From a virus: a stretch of DNA of 44,641 nucleotides. The stretch covers positions 1-44,641 of the IMG/VR virus record IMGVR_UViG_3300010367_000276. One strand, written 5' to 3'. Position 1 is the first letter of the stretch. Each line of letters begins with the position of its first letter. Positions 9,002 to 16,333 of this stretch are shown piece after piece. The position numbers were made by a program, and so were the translations under genes. The notes under the pieces were generated by a model. That model worked only from the letters and a program-made list of their open reading frames with translations. It was not told the DNA's origin and ran no database searches.

Positions 9002-9276
9002 TGCCGCGCGGCGCTCCTGATCGCGGGATTACGGCCGCTCGAGCCGCCGCCGCCGAGATCATCGGCCCGTGGTATGCGAAGTACGCTTCTGATTCGATGG
9101 TGTTGAGCGTCTACGGGCATACGGAAGCAGAGCGCGAAGCGGCGACCGGCTATCTGCGCGGGCAGGAGCAGTTGGCGGACGAATGGAGCGATGACGGACC
9201 ACTGTGGCACGGACATGCGCTCTGGGACGCCTTCATGGCTGGCCTGGATTACGGCCGGCGAGAGGAGACACGATGA
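9001..9276 (+). CDS. Hypothetical protein
   Basis: Ninety-one residues, starting by one-base overlap with the portal stop (TGATG). Mixed helical sequence with Trp and His near the C-terminus (GPLWHGHALWDAFMAGLDYG). No family recognised. Its position suggests a late accessory gene. Confidence 0.55.
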   Translation: MPRGAPDRGITAARAAAAEIIGPWYAKYASDSMVLSVYGHTEAEREAATGYLRGQEQLADEWSDDGPLWHGHALWDAFMAGLDYGRREETR

Positions 9277-9455
9277 ACCGTAGCAAAATGATGAGCACTT
9301 CGAATTCACCGCCCCAGGTGCCCAGCCGGCCGGCAGTGGACCGGACGGCCTCCCCGCGCAAAGGCGAAAGCCAGGCAGCGGCCGGGAAGCGAGCGCGGGA
9401 CGTGGCCCGCGACGCAGCAAGGCGGGCGGGCGCAAAGCCCTATGATGCAGGCTGA
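9273..9455 (+). CDS. Small basic disordered protein
   Basis: Sixty residues, ATGA overlap with the previous gene and AGAGGAGA just before the start. It is rich in Ser, Pro, Arg, Lys and Ala (PSRPAVDRTASPRKGESQAA) and reads as disordered and possibly DNA-binding. No family recognised. Confidence 0.5.
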   Translation: MNRSKMMSTSNSPPQVPSRPAVDRTASPRKGESQAAAGKRARDVARDAARRAGAKPYDAG

Positions 9456-9459
9456 TCCG

Positions 9460-9603
9460 ATGAGCGTCTTAGTTATCCTCGTCATCATTGCGCTGCTGTT
9501 GGCGATCGTCTCGCTTTTCCCGACCGCCTCTAATTGGCCGCTGATCGCCGTCTCGATGATTCTTGTCTGTGTAGCCCTCCTCGTGGGGAAGATGCCCGGC
9601 TGA
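9460..9603 (+). CDS. Two-span small membrane protein
   Basis: Forty-seven residues. Two hydrophobic helices (MSVLVILVIIALLLAIVSLF and LIAVSMILVCVALLVGK) are joined by a short turn TASNWP. An in-frame ATG at 9445 would add five residues. Size and topology resemble small phage holins and membrane morons. The neighbours are not lytic enzymes, so a holin call would be a guess. Confidence 0.6.
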   Translation: MSVLVILVIIALLLAIVSLFPTASNWPLIAVSMILVCVALLVGKMPG

Positions 9604-9619
9604 TCGGAGACTTTTCCTA

Positions 9620-10690
9620 ATGGCACTTACAACCACTGGCGGCAGCCTCGGCGCGGCGAATGCAGCGGTTTCGGTCGACGTCGAGCAGAACAGCACCTTC
9701 TCGGGCGTGGTGACGGGCACCTTCGTCGGCACGGTCACGTTCCAGGCGCTCTACGATCCGACGGAGGGCTGGGTCTCCGCGCAGACATTCACCCGGCCGG
9801 GCGTGAGTGCCGCTGCCGCGCTGACGGCGCCCGGCAACCGGATCATCAACACCGGCGGCGCGATCGCGGTGCGGGCGGCGATGACCGCCTACACCAGCGG
9901 CACGGCCGTGGTGACCCTCGCCGGCACGCCCGCCGCCAGCGGTGCCTCGAGCGGCGGCGGGGGCGGCGGGGCAGCGACGATTGCCGATGGCGCGGATGTG
10001 GCGCAGGGCACGACGACCGACACCGGGATCATCACCGACACGAGCGGCACGGTGATCGGTTTCCTGCGCGGCGCTATCCTCCGGTGGAATACGTACCTGA
10101 CCCGCATTCCGGCCGCGCTCGTGAGTGGGCGTTTCGATGTGAACCTCGGCGCGGCGCCGGCCACGGTAACGGCGCAGGGCGACGTGGCGAGCGGCTCGGC
10201 TGACAGCGGCAACCCGATCAAAGAGGGGCGCGCGGCGGTCGCGCATGGCGCTGACCCGACTTCGGTCGCCGCCGGGCAGCGCACGAACCTCTATTCTAAC
10301 CGTCACGGAATCCCGTTTGCTATCGGCGGGCACCCGAACGTGAAGACGTTCGCGCAGAACTACACGAGCGCCCAGACCGATACCGCGCTTGTCACCATTG
10401 CGACGGGTAACAAGATCGTCGTGACCTCAGTGATGGTCAAGTGCCATACGGCGAACACCGTCAATGTCAGTGCCCGCGTCGGTTTCGGCACCGCTAACGT
10501 GCCCGCTTACGGGAATGCCGGCCTGCTGCTGACCGATCCGGGGATCGCTCCGGGGTCCGGGAGCGGCCGGGGCAACGGCGCCGGCATCGTCGGCGTGGGC
10601 GCGGACGACGAAGATTTGCGCGTTACCGTGTCCGTTCCGACTGGGGGGTCGGTCGATTGTATGGCAACCTATTACGTGGTTCCCAGTTGA
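9620..10690 (+). CDS. Probable virion (beta-rich) structural protein
   Basis: Three hundred and fifty-six residues, rich in Gly, Ala, Thr and Val with few charged residues, as in virion proteins. Residues about 1-105 form one beta domain. A Gly-rich linker (SSGGGGGGAAT) follows, then a larger beta domain containing GDVASGSADSGNPIKEG and ending SVDCMATYYVVPS. Similar sequences occur among capsid-decoration and fibre proteins. The exact role is not known. It lies between portal and protease. Confidence 0.65.
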   Translation: MALTTTGGSLGAANAAVSVDVEQNSTFSGVVTGTFVGTVTFQALYDPTEGWVSAQTFTRPGVSAAAALTAPGNRIINTGGAIAVRAAMTAYTSGTAVVTLAGTPAASGASSGGGGGGAATIADGADVAQGTTTDTGIITDTSGTVIGFLRGAILRWNTYLTRIPAALVSGRFDVNLGAAPATVTAQGDVASGSADSGNPIKEGRAAVAHGADPTSVAAGQRTNLYSNRHGIPFAIGGHPNVKTFAQNYTSAQTDTALVTIATGNKIVVTSVMVKCHTANTVNVSARVGFGTANVPAYGNAGLLLTDPGIAPGSGSGRGNGAGIVGVGADDEDLRVTVSVPTGGSVDCMATYYVVPS

Positions 10691-10744
10691 TTGACTTGTA
10701 CCGCTCGAGTCTTGACGGCAATCGAAAAAGAAAGGTCGTTTTGA

Positions 10745-11026
10745 ATGGCTCTCTCGATCACCTGCAGTAAGATCAGCCAGAGCGCGGACAGCCATATTCA
10801 CGTCGCCTTCGCCGATGGCGTTGAGCTGGAGTTCCTTTCCCGGACGGACGCCATCAACTGGGCGCAAGGGGCCGACGTGAGCGGCGCCGAGGCGCAGATG
10901 ATGCTGCGGCGGCTCTTGATGAGCTGGTGGCTGAAGTCGGACCCCACGGCGGCCACCCCGGCGACCGTCATCGGCAAAACGATCACCGCCAACCTGACGC
11001 TCTCGAACGTCGTGACGGTGGGTTGA
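10745..11026 (+). CDS. Hypothetical protein, probably virion-associated
   Basis: Ninety-three residues, with AAAGG shortly before the ATG at 10745. It starts MALSITCSKISQSADSHIHV and ends in a Thr/Ala-rich beta segment TVIGKTITANLTLSNVVTVG. It stands between two larger beta-rich proteins and is likely part of the same virion or accessory set. No family recognised. Confidence 0.55.
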   Translation: MALSITCSKISQSADSHIHVAFADGVELEFLSRTDAINWAQGADVSGAEAQMMLRRLLMSWWLKSDPTAATPATVIGKTITANLTLSNVVTVG

Positions 11027-11027
11027 C

Positions 11028-12098
11028 GTGAGCAACCTCCGGCAGATCCGTCTGGGGGCGCCGATTGCGCTGGGCTATACCGCGCTCGGCTTCTCCAATT
11101 ATACGTTTGTCAACACGACGGATCAGGTGGAGTTCATCTTCCAGGTGCCCGATCCCGCCGACGGCACGCGCAGCGTCACTATCACCCAGTTGGGTTACCG
11201 CCTTTCCTCCGTCACCGGTACGAGCCCGGTCATGAAGATCAGCCTCCAGGGGGTGGATGCCTCCGGCAACCCCGACGGCACCATCAAAGGCGGCGGCTCG
11301 CCGGCCTCGCAGACCTTCACACCCGCCGGAACATCAACGTGGAATTGGGTCACGCTCGCCAACCCCTTCGCTGCCAGCGCCGGGGACTTCCTGGCGATTG
11401 TCATCGCCTATAGCTCCGGGACCCTGAACGGCGCCAACACGCCGATGTTTACGCTGATCTGCGCCTCCTCGAACAATAACGTCCTGCCGTACGCCATCCA
11501 GAACGTCGCCGGGACGCGGACGCGGCAGGCGCAGCAGGCGATTTACGGCTTCCAGACCGCGAGCAAGGCGTTCGGCTTCCCGCTGATGACCCAGACGGCC
11601 ACGGCCTTCTCGACCACGAACGAGCGGGCGCTCCGGTTCTTCTTTGAGCAGGCGCTCGTCCAATCGTATAAGGTGGTGGGGGTGCGGCTGGCGCTCACGA
11701 CCCCCGCCGCCGGTAAATCCGTCAAAGTGATCCTGTATCAGGGAACCACGGCGCTGCAGACGGTGACCTGGGATAGTGATGCGGTCGCCGTGAACGGCTC
11801 AACCCGGATGGTGGACCTCTGGTTCCAGGACGCATCCCTGACGACCTTGTTTGGCGGGCAGGAGTACCGGATCGGGGTCCAACCGCAGGATGCCAGTAAC
11901 AACGTGGCGCTGCATCAACTCGACGTAACGACGGCGAGCGACCTGGAAGCCTATCCCGGCGGGCAGAACTGGTATCTCTCAACGCGGGCCTCCGGGGGTG
12001 CTACCGCCTGGACCGACGTCCTCACCTCCCGGCCGTATGCGGAGTTGATCGTCAGCGATTGGACGGTGCCTCCCCCTGGGATCATCGTGGCGGCTTGA
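11028..12098 (+). CDS. Beta-sandwich virion or adhesion protein
   Basis: Three hundred and fifty-six residues, GTG start one base after the upstream stop. Two jelly-roll-like halves recur: VTITQLGYRLSSVTGTSPVM ... WVTLANPFAASAGDFLAIVI in the first, and VVGVRLALTTPAAGKSVKVI ... YRIGVQPQDASNNVALHQLD in the second. The wording and spacing recall carbohydrate-binding or sialidase-associated sandwich modules. No catalytic motif is visible. A surface or adhesion role fits but is inferred. Confidence 0.6.
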   Translation: MSNLRQIRLGAPIALGYTALGFSNYTFVNTTDQVEFIFQVPDPADGTRSVTITQLGYRLSSVTGTSPVMKISLQGVDASGNPDGTIKGGGSPASQTFTPAGTSTWNWVTLANPFAASAGDFLAIVIAYSSGTLNGANTPMFTLICASSNNNVLPYAIQNVAGTRTRQAQQAIYGFQTASKAFGFPLMTQTATAFSTTNERALRFFFEQALVQSYKVVGVRLALTTPAAGKSVKVILYQGTTALQTVTWDSDAVAVNGSTRMVDLWFQDASLTTLFGGQEYRIGVQPQDASNNVALHQLDVTTASDLEAYPGGQNWYLSTRASGGATAWTDVLTSRPYAELIVSDWTVPPPGIIVAA

Positions 12099-12143
12099 AA
12101 GAGACCCCTTCGAGCTGTTCACCCGCGTCACGGAACAAGAAGA

Positions 12144-12953
12144 ATGCTGAAACCCGAAGCCCTCGCCGCCATACTCGCTCTGTGCGCGCCCGCGGTGACC
12201 GTACAGGCCGCCCGCCCCGCTCCGGCGCATCCGAAGCCCCGGAGCCCCAAAGCGGCTCCTAAAGCGCCCATTCCGCTGAACTTTGGCGATCAGGTGCTGA
12301 TCAATGGGGTTCTCTACACGATCGGCGCTGGTCTCGTACCCGCAACCGTGACGCCCCCGCCCCCGCCTCCACCACCGCCGCCCGCGCCCACCCTGACCGG
12401 CTACAGTCCGAACCCGGTGGCTGGCGGGCAGCCGTTCAGCCTCCTGGGCACGAGCTTCACCGATGCGAGCGCCACGGCGACGTGGAACGGGCTTTCCCTC
12501 GGGCTAATCCTCACCAGCCCAACCACGCTCTCCAGCACGGCGCCGGGCGTGACTTCAGCGATTACCGCGCCGGTGATCCTGACCACGAGCGGCACGCGGC
12601 TGATCGGGCCGAGCCTCACGGTGACGCCCTCGAGCGGACCGGCGCCGGACTTAACGGTGTACTCATTCAGGAACAGCAACCGGGACTTCAGCAATGTGTT
12701 CGCTCCGGGGCAGACGATCTACATCGAGGGCAAGGGCTTCGGAGCGCTCGCCGGGACCGTCTCGATCAACCACAAGCGGGTGCCGGTGGACGCCTGGAGC
12801 GATACGGAGATCCGCACAACGGTCCCGGCGCTCGACACCGGCCAGGCGCCGGGACCGGCAACGCTCGATATTATCCGCGTTGACCACGGCAGTTTTAACA
12901 GCAGTATGGCCTTCGTGATTCTGCCGCCGCCGGGACGGTTTGGGAACCGATGA
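12144..12953 (+). CDS. Secreted polyproline-linked IPT/TIG protein
   Basis: Two hundred and sixty-nine residues. Residues 1-22 form a signal peptide (MLKPEALAAILALCAPAVTV, then QA) with a V-x-A cleavage site. Then come a Pro/Lys-rich stretch, a short beta segment ending YTIGAGLVPATV, ten consecutive prolines, and two IPT/TIG (Ig-like) domains. The first opens LTGYSPNPVAGGQPFSLLGT; the second has FAPGQTIYIEGKGFGALAG. IPT/TIG domains mediate adhesion and occur in exported proteins. The YTIG-polyPro-TGYSPNP block is shared with the C1 peptidase at 29633. A cell-surface or virion adhesin is likely. Confidence 0.8.
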   Translation: MLKPEALAAILALCAPAVTVQAARPAPAHPKPRSPKAAPKAPIPLNFGDQVLINGVLYTIGAGLVPATVTPPPPPPPPPPAPTLTGYSPNPVAGGQPFSLLGTSFTDASATATWNGLSLGLILTSPTTLSSTAPGVTSAITAPVILTTSGTRLIGPSLTVTPSSGPAPDLTVYSFRNSNRDFSNVFAPGQTIYIEGKGFGALAGTVSINHKRVPVDAWSDTEIRTTVPALDTGQAPGPATLDIIRVDHGSFNSSMAFVILPPPGRFGNR

Positions 12954-13144
12954 AGCGGGAGAACCGGCTCGTGAGGCCCGTCTGCTGCCTCTGCGGCTAT
13001 CAGGCCGACGAGCATGTCCTCTACGCGGCGCCGCTCTCCCAGCCGCCGCAGCAGCGCATCATCTGCGTGGAGTGCGCCGAAGAGATCTGCGACCTCCTGC
13101 ACGATCGGCCGGACACGGAGCCCGAAACTGATGAAGCGCCATGA
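12950..13144 (+). CDS. Small zinc-ribbon protein
   Basis: Sixty-four residues with two CxxC knuckles (CCLCGY and CVECAEEICD), consistent with one zinc site, then an acidic tail. ATGA overlaps with the genes on both sides show co-translation with the IPT/TIG gene and the multi-zinc gene. The function is unknown. Confidence 0.65.
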   Translation: MKRENRLVRPVCCLCGYQADEHVLYAAPLSQPPQQRIICVECAEEICDLLHDRPDTEPETDEAP

Positions 13145-13863
13145 GTGAGCGGCTCTGTCAGGATGGCTGCGGAGAGATTCTGCCGGCGGATCGCAAGCTG
13201 CGGCGCTGCCGGGACTGCCACCGGGAATATAGCCGCTGGTGGCGCGAGCACAACCGGGAACACTATCGGGAGTATCACCGGCAGTGGCAGCGGGGCGTTT
13301 ACGTGCCCGCGCTGCCGGCTTCCCTTCGCTGTGCACGCTGTGCGAAGCGGCTGCCTTCGGGCCGGCGCTCGCCGTACTGTTACGATTGCGAGCGTCGCTA
13401 TCGCCGGGAAGTCGCCTGGAACCCGAACCGGCGCTGCTCGGGCTGCCGGGGGCAACTGGCGCCGGGCCGGCTCAACCACTACTGTCCTGACTGTGCAAGA
13501 GCCGTGCGCGAGGCCCGGTACCAACGCAGCGACCGGCCTTGTTCCGGCGGCTGTGGGAGCCTGATGCCGAAAGGGGCAAAGACGAACCGCTGCCGGGCCT
13601 GTCAGAAAGCGTATCGGGAGCAGAACCGCCACAAGATCAAGCTCTGCTGCGAGTGCCGGGAACTGGTGCCGGCGGGCTGGGTAAGCTACCGCTGCCGGGA
13701 TTGTGAGAGCATCCGGGGCGTCGAGAAGCGGAACCGCCAGCGAGCCGAGCGAGACGCGGCAAGGGCGGCCGGAGATCGCTCTCCCGCCGCCCTCCGCCGC
13801 ACTGGTGGATCTTCGTCCGATACCCGGTCGGTCTTCCCCCGGCCCTATGCCGGGGGCCTATAG
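13141..13863 (+). CDS. Five-zinc-knuckle repeat protein
   Basis: Two hundred and forty residues with five tandem units of CxxC (or CxxxC), 12-14 residues, then CxxC: CQDGCGEIL...CRDC, CARCAKRL...CYDC, CSGCRGQL...CPDC, CSGGCGSLM...CRAC, CCECRELV...CRDC. Arg/Tyr-rich spacers of roughly 20-30 residues separate them. Each unit could hold one zinc. The pattern suggests nucleic-acid binding by a repeated ribbon, but I know no named family with exactly this array. The last 40 residues cross a hairpin-forming segment and may be less conserved. Confidence 0.7.
   Translation: MSERLCQDGCGEILPADRKLRRCRDCHREYSRWWREHNREHYREYHRQWQRGVYVPALPASLRCARCAKRLPSGRRSPYCYDCERRYRREVAWNPNRRCSGCRGQLAPGRLNHYCPDCARAVREARYQRSDRPCSGGCGSLMPKGAKTNRCRACQKAYREQNRHKIKLCCECRELVPAGWVSYRCRDCESIRGVEKRNRQRAERDAARAAGDRSPAALRRTGGSSSDTRSVFPRPYAGGL
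13836..13856 (+). terminator. 8-bp GC hairpin at the end of the zinc-knuckle gene
   Basis: CCCCCGGC (13836-13843) pairs with GCCGGGGG (13849-13856) around CCTAT. It lies inside the last codons of the upstream gene and 8 bases before the end of that ORF. No T-run follows, so termination is only possible, not shown. Confidence 0.4.
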
Positions 13864-13914
13864 GTGAGGACTCTGAGTTTATCACGGTGCGGCAAAAAAG
13901 AAGGAAACCGACCG

Positions 13915-14097
13915 ATGCGCCTGAACACGCGCCGGGGCGCGGCTCATCCGAGCGCCCGGTTTGATGAGCCGGAAGTGGAGGCGATCCGTAAGGAGTTGGG
14001 TCAGGGCAAGCCGCGCGAGGTGATCGCGAAAGAGAGGGGCTGCGCGCCCTCGACGATCCGGCGGATCGAACGCGGGGAAAGCTACCGGGACGAATGA
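13915..14097 (+). CDS. Small HTH protein
   Basis: Sixty residues, starting MRLNTRRGAAHPSARFDEPE. The C-terminal half is a typical short HTH of phage regulators: AIRKELGQGKPREVIAKERG, then CAPSTIRRIERGESYRD. The ATG at 13915 has AAGGAA upstream; an upstream GTG at 13864 would add 17 residues that cross the hairpin. It is the last gene before a 540-base gene-free stretch and may act on it. Confidence 0.6.
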   Translation: MRLNTRRGAAHPSARFDEPEVEAIRKELGQGKPREVIAKERGCAPSTIRRIERGESYRDE

Positions 14098-14136
14098 TAC
14101 AATAGCGGTGAGAGCAGTAGTACTCTCCTGCGATAG

Positions 14137-14182
14137 CAGCGAAGCCCGCTGGGGCTGTGGAGGCACCCGGCGGGCTTCGCTG
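14137..14182 (+). other. 13-bp perfect stem, 20-base loop (structured RNA or terminator candidate)
   Basis: CAGCGAAGCCCGC (14137-14149) pairs perfectly with GCGGGCTTCGCTG (14170-14182). The loop is GC-rich and partly self-complementary. It follows the HTH gene by 40 bases, where a terminator is expected, but only TGTCTG follows and not a T-run. Confidence 0.5.
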
Positions 14183-14421
14183 TGTCTGACGGACGGTTGA
14201 GCCCCGACGCTCACGTTCAACGCCCCTCAGCCTCGCACGGGGCTCGGGAGCCTCATACTGACGGCTCCCAGCGTCGCAATGACGCACTCAATGGCCCCCA
14301 TTGAATCCTGCCCCAAATCAGGGAGCGGGTCATCGCGCGATTAACCCAGACGAAGACGCTCGCCGCTTCCCTCTACGGCTTTATTCTATCCCCCTGGCTC
14401 TTCCCCGGTCAAGATCTAGCG

Positions 14422-14454
14422 CAAAAAAGAAGCCGCCCCATTATCGAAGCGGCT
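14422..14454 (-). terminator. Intrinsic terminator facing the minus strand
   Basis: Read on the minus strand, AGCCGC (14449-14454) pairs with GCGGCT (14430-14435) and is followed by TTCTTTTTTG, a proper intrinsic terminator. No plus-strand T-run is present. It would stop transcripts entering from the right on the minus strand. A second minus-strand CCCCTTGGGG hairpin followed by a T-run lies at 14537-14556. Confidence 0.6.
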
Positions 14455-14635
14455 GCATCCACAAAAGAAGCGAAAAGGAATAGGGAATACTAGCAGTGAC
14501 GCTCCTCCCTTCGCTCTTCTACCCAGAACCTCCTCCAAAAAAACCACCCCAAGGGGCCTTGACGGAACGTAATCCCTTCGATTAGAACCGATTCCAGCAT
14601 AACCCTACATCCCCTCCTTCCGGGGAGCCTGATAA

Positions 14636-15889
14636 GTGCCGGGGGCGGCCGTGCCCCGTCCCCGGTCCTTTCACTGCGGAGATACGCTGATTCCGGTACA
14701 CGAATGTACGCTCGACGGAAAACCTGGGTGGCAGTGGGGCGATCAAGGAACCTGCTACACTTTTGACCCCGGCAGCGAAGCGAGCCGCAACGAAGCGAAG
14801 CGGAAAGCGCACGTCCAGCAGTACGCTGCCGAACAGAACGGCGCGAAGAGCATCGTCGCCGAGAAGTCGTTTACGGTCAAGCACCTCGAACCCCTCGCCG
14901 CTGATGACGCCCTCACCGCTATCAACCGCTTCACCCGCCGCTCGGTGACCGCCGAAGAGGTGTTCATCGGCAGGGCGAGCCTCGCCAACGATTTGCACGA
15001 CAAGAGCGGCGAGCGGTTCCCGCCCGCTTACCTCGAGCGGTTCGCCGAGACGATCATCGGCGCGCCCGTGTTGGAAGCGCACGACAAGAAGCGCTCCGGC
15101 GTGGGCAAGTGGTTCGGCGCGGCGGTCGAGAAGGACGCCGCCGGGTACTCGCACCTGATCACCGATTTCTACTTGGACGCCAGAAGCGACCTGGCCCGCC
15201 GCGTCGATCTGGGCATTGCTAGTGACGTCTCGATCGGCGTGATGGTCCCCAAGGGAGCGCGGGCGTGTGACCTCTGCGGCAAAGCCTATGACGGCGGCTG
15301 CACGCATAACGTCCTCGAGGAATACGCCGGAAAGGTCTGCACCCTGACTTACGGCGGCGATCTGAAGCGCGTGCGGGCGATCGAGGGCAGCTTTGTGGGC
15401 ATCGGCTGCCAGCACGGCGCGCAGGTGATGCGCGCCAAGGTCTGGGCGCCGGGCGGTTTGTGGGTTGATGACGAGCGAGAATCTGCGGCTGTCGATCTAT
15501 CGTGGGCCGCGCCAGGAGATGAGATGGAAAAAGCCGAGCTGGAAGAGCGCGTCAAGGTGCTTGAAACGGAGAACGAGCTGCTGAAGAAGGACGCCTCCCT
15601 CATTGAAGACGGCCGGGCGTTCCATGCCTATCTGCTCGAGGACATCACCAAAGCTTACGGGATCCTCAAGCAAGACCCGGCACCGATGGTCAAGTTGCTG
15701 ACGAACGCCGACGTCGAGACGCTGCGGGAGCACCGCACCGGCCTGATGGCGCAGATCGACGAGAAATTCCCGCCGTCCCCGGTCAGCAAGCAGATGGGCG
15801 AGGGCGGGACTGAAGCGCCGCCGGATGGGGGCCGATCAGCGAAGGCGAAGCCGCTTAACCCGTTCTTCGCCGGGCAGGGAGTGAAATAG
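14636..15889 (+). CDS. Prohead protease with C-terminal scaffold region
   Basis: Four hundred and seventeen residues. The N-terminus has a phage-typical Trp/Cys module (GKPGWQWGDQGTCYTF, then EASRNEAKRKA). The middle is a prohead protease: VEAxH-like VLEAHDKKRSG and a serine-centred ASDVSIGVMV are the likely His and Ser. An inserted zinc-like CDLCGKAYDGGCTH follows. From about residue 297 the protein becomes a coiled coil (MEKAELEERVKVLETENELL), typical of scaffold. The protease processes scaffold and capsid during head assembly. The start is GTG 14636 with GGGGAG upstream. Confidence 0.9.
   Translation: MPGAAVPRPRSFHCGDTLIPVHECTLDGKPGWQWGDQGTCYTFDPGSEASRNEAKRKAHVQQYAAEQNGAKSIVAEKSFTVKHLEPLAADDALTAINRFTRRSVTAEEVFIGRASLANDLHDKSGERFPPAYLERFAETIIGAPVLEAHDKKRSGVGKWFGAAVEKDAAGYSHLITDFYLDARSDLARRVDLGIASDVSIGVMVPKGARACDLCGKAYDGGCTHNVLEEYAGKVCTLTYGGDLKRVRAIEGSFVGIGCQHGAQVMRAKVWAPGGLWVDDERESAAVDLSWAAPGDEMEKAELEERVKVLETENELLKKDASLIEDGRAFHAYLLEDITKAYGILKQDPAPMVKLLTNADVETLREHRTGLMAQIDEKFPPSPVSKQMGEGGTEAPPDGGRSAKAKPLNPFFAGQGVK
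15524..15889 (+). CDS. Nested capsid scaffold protein (in-frame internal start)
   Basis: Inside the protease gene, ATG 15524 is in frame and is preceded by AGGAG (15514-15518) at ideal spacing. Starting here would give a 121-residue protein that is exactly the acidic coiled-coil scaffold part (MEKAELEERVKV to the C-terminus). Phage lambda uses the same layout, with Nu3 nested in C. The internal initiation is inferred from the ribosome site and the domain edge; it is not proven. Confidence 0.6.
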   Translation: MEKAELEERVKVLETENELLKKDASLIEDGRAFHAYLLEDITKAYGILKQDPAPMVKLLTNADVETLREHRTGLMAQIDEKFPPSPVSKQMGEGGTEAPPDGGRSAKAKPLNPFFAGQGVK

Positions 15890-15891
15890 AA

Positions 15892-16332
15892 ATGGCTTTT
15901 GCAGAACCCGTTTCCGGCGATCGCTTTGCACCGCGCGCCGGCTCCATTGTGCCGAAGAAGCCGGGCGCCGCTTATACGACGCCGCTGGTCGGCCATCTCG
16001 TCAAGCAGGATACCGGCGCCAACGACTCGGTCGTCCAGTGCGCCGCGTCCGACGTGCCGCAGTATCTCGTGCAGTCGATCAACTCCTCGAACGGCACGCT
16101 CTCCTGCATCATCCTGAAGAAGTCGATCCAGCTCGTCTTCGAGTACGCCGGCAGCCCGACGCGCGGCCAGGGGATCCAGATGAACGACCCGGCGGTCGTC
16201 GGGACGATCAAGATCGGCGGCAACGTGCGAGACAAAGTGAAGGGAGTCTCCGCTGCTTCCGGCGTCGGGCTCATCCAGGCGCTCGACTCGCCCTCCACGG
16301 GGCTGTTGACCGTAGAATTCGGAGCGAACTGA
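15892..16332 (+). CDS. Head decoration or stabilisation protein
   Basis: One hundred and forty-six residues, directly before the capsid gene and 2 bases after the protease stop. Beta-rich, Gly/Ser-rich sequence (GHLVKQDTGANDSVVQCAAS; TRGQGIQMNDPAVVGTIKIG) resembles DUF2190-type or lambda-D-like decoration proteins that sit on capsid vertices or three-fold sites. The position supports the call more strongly than any motif. Confidence 0.7.
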   Translation: MAFAEPVSGDRFAPRAGSIVPKKPGAAYTTPLVGHLVKQDTGANDSVVQCAASDVPQYLVQSINSSNGTLSCIILKKSIQLVFEYAGSPTRGQGIQMNDPAVVGTIKIGGNVRDKVKGVSAASGVGLIQALDSPSTGLLTVEFGAN

Positions 16333-16333
16333 G

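Larger units (their letters stand above)
14098..14635. other. Gene-free, hairpin-rich region inside the late operon
   Basis: The 538 bases between the HTH gene and the prohead protease contain no convincing gene. They hold several inverted repeats: 14137-14149 with 14170-14182 (13 bp), 14199-14205 with 14239-14245 (7 bp), 14246-14252 with 14263-14269 (7 bp), 14288-14294 with 14298-14304 (7 bp, loop CCC), and a minus-strand-oriented terminator at 14422-14454. A TTGACG at 14559 with a poor -10 at 14582 could be a weak promoter for the head genes. It could be a regulatory RNA region, a packaging site or the scar of a lost gene. Confidence 0.6.

Noticed and set aside
14137-14182. tRNA gene
   Set aside because: It is one stem with a large loop; no cloverleaf, no T-loop sequence and no acceptor end are present.
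14301-14483. 60-codon ORF in the gene-free region
   Set aside because: TTG start without ribosome site, low-complexity basic sequence, crosses hairpins and a terminator.
14559-14587. TTGACG-17-TTAGAA promoter before the prohead protease
   Set aside because: The -35 is good but the -10 matches the consensus poorly; mentioned only as weak.
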